This document shows, in pieces, positions 42,655 through 50,308 of a stretch of DNA of 64,000 nucleotides. Where the stretch lies: NCBI RefSeq assembly GCF_024699965.1, contig NZ_JAJOMZ010000004.1, positions 682,001 to 746,000 on the forward strand, written 5' to 3'. The translations under genes and the position numbers were made by a program. The notes under the pieces are model-generated. The model was not told the DNA's origin. It ran no database searches and was given only the letters and a program-made list of their open reading frames with translations. The DNA comes from Flavobacterium sp. J372 (lineage in GTDB: Bacteria > Bacteroidota > Bacteroidia > Flavobacteriales > Flavobacteriaceae). Each line of letters begins with the position of its first letter. Position 1 is the stretch's first letter.

Positions 42655-44507
42655 TTAAATTTCCATTAAGAGCCTTTCAAACTCTGCATCATCGTTAATT
42701 TCCATTTTCTTCTTGATACGATATTTTTTCGTAATGGCGCTTTCATGTGAAATCTGGAGAAGCGAAGCAATTTCTTTATTTGAGAGATTTAATTTAAGCA
42801 AAGAGCAAAACTCTATATCATTTTTTGTAAGCTTGCTAAACCTGTTTGAGAGCGTGCTGTTAAAATCCGGGTGCAGGTTGTTAAACCTGGTTTCAAACTG
42901 TTTCCAGTAGTCTTTTTGCCGGGCCAGTTGCAGCAGTTCCCTTTTTATCTCACTAATCTTTGTAATTTCTCCAAGGTTGCATCTTTCAATTAATGCATTA
43001 AGGCTGTCCTGGTAGTTGGCCATTTGCAGCGCTGCCGATGTTAATTCCCGCTGCTTTTCTTCAATAATATGCTTTTGGGCATTGTTAAGTTCAGCATCAT
43101 GGCGGTGTTGCTGTTCAATCAGGTTTTTTTCTGCGGCTATAGATTTCAGCTCTTCCTGTTGCAGCTTGTTTTTTAGGCGCAGCTGGCGTACCAATGATAA
43201 AATCAGTATCAATACAACTATGCTTCCGGCTATATAAAGTATCCTGATCTTTTTTCGGTTGCTATTGTGTTTTGCAACGTTTCATTATTTTCTGCCAGCT
43301 TAATGTTTTTCTCGCGTTGTTCTGCTGTCTGGAATTTCGCCTGAACTTCTTTTACATCTTCCTTTTTCTCTTTAATGGCCAGCGAGTCCATCATTACAAC
43401 AGCGTTCTTAAAGGCCTCAATAGCCTTCTTGTCTTCATTTGTCTGGGCATAAGTTACTGCAACAGCCTTTTGATATACCATCCTGTCGAGGTCATTGGCC
43501 ACCTGTATTTTTTTTGAAGCATCAATTTTTGCAATAATGTCTTTAGCCAGGGCAAAATTTCCGGAGAAATTCAGCAGGTCAATATATTCTGAACCTATAC
43601 GCACCAAATGCGGTGACTTGGTTTGAAGCAGGTATTTAAATGCCTTATCATAATTTGCAATTGCCTTTGCGTTATTTTTAAGCTGCCGCTCAAGATTTCC
43701 AACTTTTGAATAGGTTATGCCAAGCACTTCTTTATCCCCAAACTTTTCAAGTCCCTGTGCCGCTTCAGATAATACATTTTTTGCCGAACCCAGCTGGTGC
43801 TTATGTATGTACGCTTCGCCCATGTTCAGCAATGTCATGTAGTAATTTTTATCGGCTCCCATTGCCTTAAAATCTACCAGGCATTCTTTGTATAAATCCA
43901 GTGCAAAATCAAAATTTTCCTTTTTAAGATAAGTGTTTGCAAGTTTTTGCTTTACGGCCGGCAGTTGTTTATTTCCCTTTTGTTTCTTGAGTATGTTTAC
44001 AGCCCTTAGCAGATAATCTATAGATTTATCATACTCATTCATCAGGTTATAACTTGATGCAATCTCGCCATAGGCCATACCTACACCAATTTCATTATCT
44101 ATTTTCTCATTGATGTCTACAACATCTTGCGCCAGCTTTATTGCAGTAGAATAATCACCTTTATTACGATAGGCTATCGAAAGGTTAAGCAGGCTGCGTA
44201 CTTTATTCCGCGGGTGCTCATCTATATAAGTAAGTGATTTTTTGAAATAATATATAGATGAATCAGGATTGCCCTTCATGCCATAATACATACCATATAA
44301 ATTGTAAGTGTTGCCATATATGGTATCATGCAGTTTGCCCTTTTGCGCCAGGGTGCGTTTAATTACAACCAGAGCGCTGTCTGGGGCGCTGTAGATAAGC
44401 CGCCGTGTCTTGAGTTCGGCTTCCTTAAAATCGTATGTTTTTTGTGAGTGGGCAAAAAGAGGGAGCAGTAGTGCCAGCAGTAAATATCGCATCATAGTCC
44501 GTTTCAA
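42655..44507 (-). CDS. TPR-membrane-HTH regulator, apparent frameshift in the middle
   Basis: About 617 residues when the T-run at 43250-43255 is read as seven rather than six bases; the 1,853-nt span is 3n+2. Order: signal peptide (FAHSQ), about nine TPR-like helical repeats (~20-390), one transmembrane helix (YIAGSIVVLILILSL, near residue 425), a coiled coil rich in Q, E and K (~440-530) and a C-terminal LuxR-like HTH (KLTKNDIEFCSLLKLNLSNK followed by EIASLLQIS). Such proteins are transmembrane regulators in Bacteroidota that sense by TPRs outside and bind DNA inside. It lies next to the block of giant T9SS genes, though on its own transcript. Confidence 0.85.
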
Positions 44508-44556
44508 TAATTGGCAGGGACTAATTTAACAAAAATTTAGGAATAATATTTAAAAA

Positions 44557-45033
44557 TTAAATTTTTGAAAGTTCAGCTATTTTGTCATAAACCATATTAC
44601 TTTCAAAACCTTTTCTCAGCAGGAAATCTGCTACCTTTTTCTTCTTTGAACTTATACTCCGCTCTCTTATGGTTAACCATTGCTTTTCAGCCAGCGCCTC
44701 AAACAATTCATGATATTCCTCAGGATCAATTTCTTTTAGGGCAGCCTCAATATTATATTTAGATATTCCGCGCGATTTAAGCTCATGAGTTATGCGCACA
44801 CGCCCCCAAAATTTCATCCGGTGCTTACCGCGTGCAAAAGCACGTGCAAAACGCTCCTCATTAAGGTAGTTATTTTCAATAAGATGTGCAATGATAAGAT
44901 CTGCCGCCTGCGGAATCATGCCCATGCTTTTCAGTTTTTTTTCAACTTCAGCATGGCAGCGCTCCTGGTAGCTGCAATAGGTTTCCAGTTTGCTTTTGGC
45001 TTCTTCTACCGTGTATGTTTTCTGTGTTTCCAT
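44557..45033 (-). CDS. recX: regulatory protein RecX
   Basis: 158 residues with the three-helix RecX repeats (NYLNEERFARAFARGKHRMK, then GRVRITHELKSRGIS). RecX caps RecA filaments and limits recombination. No recA in the window. It lies 36 bp downstream of the JmjC-like gene on the same strand, probably in one transcript. Confidence 0.93.
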   Translation of the reverse strand: METQKTYTVEEAKSKLETYCSYQERCHAEVEKKLKSMGMIPQAADLIIAHLIENNYLNEERFARAFARGKHRMKFWGRVRITHELKSRGISKYNIEAALKEIDPEEYHELFEALAEKQWLTIRERSISSKKKKVADFLLRKGFESNMVYDKIAELSKI

Positions 45034-45069
45034 AGCGGTGAGGAAGATATATAAATTCCGGGAAAAGTA

Positions 45070-45942
45070 CTATACCGTAATGTTAAGGTTTTTGTGCGTA
45101 TCAGTTATTGCACGCTCATTCTTATAGTCAATCCATGCCTGGCCTTTGTATTTACGCATAAAACCATCAAAATAGCGCATAATAAAGATGTTGTATGCCG
45201 CTTTGCCCAGGTTGGCCCAGCTGCGTGGCAGTGCCCTCAGGCTCATAGAAAAGCCGGGTGTTAAGTATTTCATATAGTGCCAGTAGCCTTCAGGCATGTA
45301 TAGCATTTCGCCATGTTTCAGGTCGGCTACAAAGCCATGCGCATGTTTTAGTGCCGGCCATTTTTCAAAATCCGGATTGTCAAAATCAATATCCTCACGT
45401 GATATTAATGCATGCGGAACTTTATAAAGATATTTCGTTTGATCAGGCGCAAATATGATGCACCTTTTGTTTCCGTGGAAATGAAAGTGCAGGATGTTGG
45501 AAAGGTCTATGTCAAAATGAATGAACACTTTTGAATTTTCTCCACCAAAGAAAAGCATCGGCATTTGTTTTATAAGCTTCAGCCCGAGGTCAGGCCACTT
45601 AAAATCATTTTGAAGTGACGGCACCTTTTTCATAAGGTTGTAAAGAAAGATGCGGTAATTGGTGGGCTTACTTTCCAGGAGGTCTATATAGTCAGCCATC
45701 TTCATTTGTGCATGCGCCTCATTAAAACCATCTTTGTGCGAAACCGGGCGGTCATCATAAAGCGGAACAATCTGTTCGCCTGCGATATTTTTAATGTAAT
45801 CCAGCTTCCACTTCTCATAAGCGGGCCAATCGGCAGTAAGCTGTTCCACTACAACAGGTTTTTGTTTTTTTACATAATTATTGTAAAAATCCTCTTTAGA
45901 TATGGTTTTTACTCTTTCGATTTCAGTAAGATTCAGCGGCAT
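45070..45942 (-). CDS. JmjC/cupin_8-like dioxygenase
   Basis: 290 residues. A cupin-like double-stranded beta-helix with the Fe(II) triad: HFD near residue 142 (VFIHFDIDLS) and a late His in EGYWHYM (about 219). N-terminal PVVVEQLTADWPAYEKW is typical of the FIH/JmjD5-like group. These enzymes hydroxylate protein side chains using 2-oxoglutarate and oxygen; substrate unknown. The C-terminal ~50 residues are basic and aromatic. Upstream of recX. Confidence 0.85.
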   Translation of the reverse strand: MPLNLTEIERVKTISKEDFYNNYVKKQKPVVVEQLTADWPAYEKWKLDYIKNIAGEQIVPLYDDRPVSHKDGFNEAHAQMKMADYIDLLESKPTNYRIFLYNLMKKVPSLQNDFKWPDLGLKLIKQMPMLFFGGENSKVFIHFDIDLSNILHFHFHGNKRCIIFAPDQTKYLYKVPHALISREDIDFDNPDFEKWPALKHAHGFVADLKHGEMLYMPEGYWHYMKYLTPGFSMSLRALPRSWANLGKAAYNIFIMRYFDGFMRKYKGQAWIDYKNERAITDTHKNLNITV

Positions 45943-46052
45943 AGCGTGACAGAATGTTAGTAAACAAATTTAATCAAGCATTACGTTATTGTAAACACCG
46001 GTACACCCAAAATTTTCTTAAAATTTTTATTTTATGAAGAACTAACTTACAA

Positions 46053-46078
46053 AAAAAGCTTCTTTTAAAGAAGCTTTT
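46053..46078 (-). terminator. terminator of bioB
   Basis: AAAAGCTTCTTT followed at once by its near-exact reverse complement; ends in A/T runs on both sides, 4 bp after the bioB stop at 46082. Confidence 0.75.
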
Positions 46079-46081
46079 AAT

Positions 46082-47164
46082 TTAGATTTTTTTCCCTGAT
46101 GCCTCAAGGTTGCGCTCAATTTTGTGCCCGGGGCGTGTCCATTTCGGTTTTTCGCCAAGTGCTGTATATTGTGAGTCTTCGGCTTCAACAGTAACGGGCT
46201 GAGATATCTTGGTGAAAGGCTTTTGAGGCACCAGGCCCAGCATTTCAAACATCTTCATATCTTCATTTACATCGGGGTTTGGCGTTGTAAGCAGCTTATC
46301 TCCCGCAAAAATGGAGTTTGCTCCTGCAAAAAAACACATGGCCTGGCCTTCGCGGCTCATTTGTGTGCGCCCGGCTGAAAGCCTCACCTGTGTTTCAGGC
46401 ATTACAATACGGGTAGTGGCTACCATTCGTATCATCTCCCATATTTCAACAGGCTTTTCATCTTCCATTGGGGTGCCTTCAACAGCTACCAGCGCATTGA
46501 TGGGCACACTTTCAGGCTGCGGGTTTAGCGATGCCAGCGCTACCAGCATACCGGCGCGGTCTTCAACGCTCTCGCCCATCCCAATGATGCCGCCGCTGCA
46601 AACAGTTACGTTTGTCTTGCGTACGTTTTCAATAGTTTGCAGGCGGTCTTCATACCCGCGGGTAGAAATCACCTCTTTATAGTATTCTTCAGATGTGTCA
46701 AGGTTGTGGTTATAGGCATACAGGCCGGCTTCGGCAAGCCTTTTTGCCTGGTTTTCGGTAAGCATGCCAAGGGTGCAGCATACTTCCATATCCAGTTTGT
46801 TTATGGTACGCACCATCTCAAGCACGCTGTCAAACTCGGGCCCGTCTTTTACATTTCGCCATGCAGCGCCCATACACACGCGTGATGAACCGCCTGCCTT
46901 TGCACGAAGCGCCTGCGCTTTTACCTGCTGTACCGACATAAGGTCATTCCCTTCAATATCGGTATGGTAGCGGGCAGCCTGCGGGCAGTAGCCGCAATCT
47001 TCAGGGCAGCCCCCGGTTTTTATTGATAAAAGTGTAGATACCTGCACCACATTTGGGTCATGAAATACCCGGTGTACGGATGCTGCCTGGTACAGCAGGT
47101 CCATTAAAGGTTTGTTATACAGGGCAATAATCTCATCGCGGGTCCAGTCGTGCCTTTTCGTCAT
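46082..47164 (-). CDS. bioB: biotin synthase
   Basis: Radical-SAM enzyme that inserts sulfur into dethiobiotin to make biotin. 360 residues. The [4Fe-4S] cysteines are C53, C57 and C60 (GGCPEDCGYC), with SSRVCMGAAWR, YNHNLDTS and RLSAGR for the [2Fe-2S] cluster ligands. It has its own promoter and terminator and lies 18 kb from bioF-bioD-bioA, so the biotin pathway is split in at least three transcription units here. Confidence 0.97.
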   Translation of the reverse strand: MTKRHDWTRDEIIALYNKPLMDLLYQAASVHRVFHDPNVVQVSTLLSIKTGGCPEDCGYCPQAARYHTDIEGNDLMSVQQVKAQALRAKAGGSSRVCMGAAWRNVKDGPEFDSVLEMVRTINKLDMEVCCTLGMLTENQAKRLAEAGLYAYNHNLDTSEEYYKEVISTRGYEDRLQTIENVRKTNVTVCSGGIIGMGESVEDRAGMLVALASLNPQPESVPINALVAVEGTPMEDEKPVEIWEMIRMVATTRIVMPETQVRLSAGRTQMSREGQAMCFFAGANSIFAGDKLLTTPNPDVNEDMKMFEMLGLVPQKPFTKISQPVTVEAEDSQYTALGEKPKWTRPGHKIERNLEASGKKI

Positions 47165-47183
47165 AACAGATGGTTTGTTTCGC

Positions 47184-47213
47184 TCAAAAATAGCAAATTC
47201 TGTTAAAAGGCAA
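47184..47213 (-). promoter_or_regulatory. bioB promoter
   Basis: On the minus strand TTG (47211-47213), 18 bases, TATTTTTG (47184-47191); the ATG at 47164 is 19 bp away. No obvious operator palindrome was found. Confidence 0.7.
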
Positions 47214-47243
47214 TGCCTGTGTGCTGAAAATCTGAATCAGCCT

Positions 47244-47717
47244 TTAAGCGGGGTTATGATTGGCGTCATCTACTTTGTTGATTTTCTCAACCTTATCTTT
47301 CCAGAACTGCATTAAAGCGAAAGATACTATAAGCGATGCGGCAGCCCCTTCAAGGAACAGGCCAATGCAAAACTGGTATATAGATGGCTCGCCTCCGCCA
47401 AATATGTAGCTTTCCTTAAAATTTTCAAGATAGTTGTCGCCACCGTTCATCTCCACATATACCATAAAAGCTATCAATCCTAACACAAGGCTTGTAAGCC
47501 CGGTGAATATTGCCGATAAAAGATTGGTAAAATAGCCGTCTATATGATCTTTATAGTTATCTTTAATGGTACGGTTGATACCCCATATTACAGGTATAAA
47601 ATTGATAAGCCTCAGCCATACCTGGTCATCAAGCCCAAGCATTTCCATAAATAAGAAAATGGCCCCGATGCATGCAAAAATGATGATACCGTTTGTGATT
47701 ATCCTTGAAAATTTCAT
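47244..47717 (-). CDS. DUF4199-like membrane protein
   Basis: 157 residues with four hydrophobic segments, in the manner of Bacteroidota DUF4199 proteins (short acidic loop GGDNYLENFKESYIFGGGEP between helices 3 and 4). Function unknown. Upstream of bioB on the same strand, but bioB has its own promoter. Confidence 0.7.
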   Translation of the reverse strand: MKFSRIITNGIIIFACIGAIFLFMEMLGLDDQVWLRLINFIPVIWGINRTIKDNYKDHIDGYFTNLLSAIFTGLTSLVLGLIAFMVYVEMNGGDNYLENFKESYIFGGGEPSIYQFCIGLFLEGAAASLIVSFALMQFWKDKVEKINKVDDANHNPA

Positions 47718-47869
47718 GGCAGTTTGTTTTTGTGTTCCTAAATCAGTTAATAGTATTTGTCCGAATTTATTTATACCGAATTTAGCTATAAAAATGAAAA
47801 CGGTAAAGTGTATTAATAAAACTTTAATACTACAAGTATGACCATTTTTTTGACTGCCAGCGGGTTGTA

Positions 47870-49192
47870 TTAGTTTACAGGATTGCCGTTTTCATCATAC
47901 AGCAGTACCCAGTTATCATGGCCCCAGTAGTTCCATTCGGCAGCGGCCAGGTCAACTTTATTATTAATCAAAGCTTTCATAGGGCCTCCATTAATTGACA
48001 CCATTGAATTTACATAAACAGCTACATCTTTACCTTCTTTGGCATAATGTTTTTTTATGCGCTGGCACATCTGCCATATCATATCGGGCTTGGCTGCCAT
48101 GCCGCTTTTTTGCTTAGGAGTAAGGTCTCCCGTTACATCATAGTAAAGCTCTTCGCCGGTTTTTTTATCTACAACCCTAAAATTGATCAGCCCATTCCGG
48201 AAACGCAGCATCATGCGCCAGCTAAGGCGGTGGCCTTCTTCTGTCCAGAGCACATCGCCTTTCATAAGCAGGTGCCTGGCAGGCAGCAGCAGCTGGATGA
48301 TAAGGTAAGGTACAAAGAAGTACCAGAAGATATTTTTGCCTTCATAGGTAGGGCTATGGTCGGTAACCGGCGGTTTCTTTTTAAAGAAAATGCGGCGCAT
48401 TTTTTCAGGTGGGTAAAAGAACACAACAAAGCTAAGCGCGAAGAACGGAAAGATACCTATTTGCAGCGTGATAGAATTGAAAAGGTGGAATATCAGCGAA
48501 GCAATCAGGGCAATTGTCCTTGTGCGTTTCCAAAGCAGGCACGGCACAATAAACAAGTCGAAAATGATGCCCATCCAGGCGATGCCCAGATAAACCCACT
48601 TTTGTGTAAAGAATGGCAGGAGTGAAGGGGTGATAGTGCGCTCCATAAGGCTGCGGGTAAAAGTGCCGTCAATCCAGCCGGGATAAAATTTTGCCAGCGA
48701 TGCATATACATAAACAATGGTAACCTGCGCTATCATTACCCATGAGCACCACGCCGGCATGGTAAGCCTGCGAATGGATGGGTTTTTAAGTGAATCTATC
48801 GCCGCATACCGGTTTGCAGGCAGAAAACACATTATGAAGCACACCAGCATAAGCAGGTAGTAATGGTTGTTATAGGTAGTTTTTTGCATAAAGTAGGTTG
48901 CAGCCCACATTATTGTGAAAATCCCCAGGCTCCAGCGATATTTATAACCGGCCATAACCAGCAGTCCGCAAAAGCCCATAATTATAAAGTATACATACAT
49001 CCAATAGCCCGGTAAAGGCTGAAGCCATTCCATATGGATATGTGAGAATGTGAATTTTGGGTCAATCAGGTTATACTTAACCCAGCCGGTGCCAATAGCT
49101 CCCCAGGTTTCGCAGGCCAGCAGCAACCCCAGGAACATCCTGAAGATGATAAGCGGCGAATTATCTATCTGCTCAAAAAGGCGGTTCTTCAT
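47870..49192 (-). CDS. HTTM / vitamin K-dependent gamma-carboxylase-like membrane protein
   Basis: 440 residues. The first ~290 form the four-helix-plus HTTM domain (NSPLIIFRMFLGLLLACETWG; YVYASLAKFYPGWIDG); the C-terminal ~130 are soluble (LPARHLLMKGDVLWTEEGHR, SWRMM). This is the layout of vitamin K-dependent glutamyl carboxylase homologues found in scattered bacteria. The human enzyme turns Glu to Gla with reduced vitamin K; no bacterial substrate is known to me. The start codon follows the ribF stop with no gap, so the two are translationally coupled. Confidence 0.85.
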   Translation of the reverse strand: MKNRLFEQIDNSPLIIFRMFLGLLLACETWGAIGTGWVKYNLIDPKFTFSHIHMEWLQPLPGYWMYVYFIIMGFCGLLVMAGYKYRWSLGIFTIMWAATYFMQKTTYNNHYYLLMLVCFIMCFLPANRYAAIDSLKNPSIRRLTMPAWCSWVMIAQVTIVYVYASLAKFYPGWIDGTFTRSLMERTITPSLLPFFTQKWVYLGIAWMGIIFDLFIVPCLLWKRTRTIALIASLIFHLFNSITLQIGIFPFFALSFVVFFYPPEKMRRIFFKKKPPVTDHSPTYEGKNIFWYFFVPYLIIQLLLPARHLLMKGDVLWTEEGHRLSWRMMLRFRNGLINFRVVDKKTGEELYYDVTGDLTPKQKSGMAAKPDMIWQMCQRIKKHYAKEGKDVAVYVNSMVSINGGPMKALINNKVDLAAAEWNYWGHDNWVLLYDENGNPVN

Positions 49193-50125
49193 TTATAGCA
49201 GGTTTTGAAAAAATGCACGTGTGGCCTGGCCATCTTTTACAAGTTGTTCTTTAAGCGCATCAAGCGATTCAAATTTTTCCTCATCACGTATTTTGCTGTA
49301 AAGGCTTATACGCAGTTCTTTGCCGTACAAATCACCGTCATAGTCAAGATAATTTACCTCGATGGTACGGGTAGTGCCGCCAACAGTAGGGTTGGTGCCA
49401 ATACTCATCATCCCGAAAACATTTTTACCGTCAATAATGCTTGAAACTACGTAAATGCCAATAGGGGGTATCAGCTTATAATCTTCCGCAATATCAATAT
49501 TGGCAGTTGGGAAGCCTATGGTACGGCCTATCTCTTTACCTTTCACCACAGTACCTGTAAGCAGGTAGGGGTAGCCCAGGAAGCTGTTGGCAGTGACAAT
49601 ATCACCTGAGTCAAGCGCATTGCGGATTTTGGTAGAGCTTACAGAAACTTCATCTATTTCCAGCGCCGATATCTGTATAACCTCAAAGCCGTATTGTTCA
49701 CCAAACCGTTCAAGGTCGGTAATAGTAGCAGTACGGTTGCGCCCGAAACGGTGGTCATACCCGATGATGATGTGGTTTATGTTTAGTTTATCAAATAAGA
49801 TATCTTTTACAAATTCTTCAGCCGTAAGGCGTGAAAAAGCGTGGTCAAACGGATGGATTATAAGGTTGTCTACACCGCATTGTTCCAGTAAATAAGCCTT
49901 TTCGTTGATGGTATTGAGCAGTTTTATATCGCTGTGCTGCTGCAAAACCATCCGCGGATGCGGAAAAAACGTAAGTACGGTTGAGGCGGCGCCTGCAGCT
50001 TTTGCTGTTGCCGTAAGTTTATCAATGATAGTTTTATGCCCTTTGTGCACACCATCAAAAGTGCCAAGTGTAAGCACAGTGGCTGAATTTGTGGTGAAAT
50101 CCTGTATGGAATTAAAAATTTTCAA
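49193..50125 (-). CDS. ribF: bifunctional riboflavin kinase / FAD synthetase
   Basis: Makes FMN and then FAD. About 310 residues. N-terminal FAD synthetase (LGTFDGVHKGHKTII; FFPHP; YDHRFGRNRT) and C-terminal riboflavin kinase (GTVVKGKEIGRTIGFPTANI; NYLDYDGDLYGKELRI). I prefer the TTG at 50125 (MKIFNSIQDF), which matches the usual family N-terminus; ATG at 50149 adds eight residues. Abuts the gamma-carboxylase-like gene. Confidence 0.93.
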   Translation of the reverse strand: MKIFNSIQDFTTNSATVLTLGTFDGVHKGHKTIIDKLTATAKAAGAASTVLTFFPHPRMVLQQHSDIKLLNTINEKAYLLEQCGVDNLIIHPFDHAFSRLTAEEFVKDILFDKLNINHIIIGYDHRFGRNRTATITDLERFGEQYGFEVIQISALEIDEVSVSSTKIRNALDSGDIVTANSFLGYPYLLTGTVVKGKEIGRTIGFPTANIDIAEDYKLIPPIGIYVVSSIIDGKNVFGMMSIGTNPTVGGTTRTIEVNYLDYDGDLYGKELRISLYSKIRDEEKFESLDALKEQLVKDGQATRAFFQNLL

Positions 50126-50308
50126 AACGTGGAAGTTTCGTTTCGGCAAATGTAACTATACATCGATAAATTAACTAAACTGAAGTGGGAAAATTGACTC
50201 ATAATCTGTTACATAGTTAATTAACATCAAAAAAAGGCACGCAACTGTAAAAGATTTATTAAAATGAAATATATTTGCCACCTATTTTACAACAAAAAAC
50301 TTAATATA

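Noticed and set aside
50126..50308. FMN riboswitch near ribF
   Set aside because: No RFN-type conserved sequence or six-stem arrangement was recognised in the gap between ribF and the metallopeptidase.
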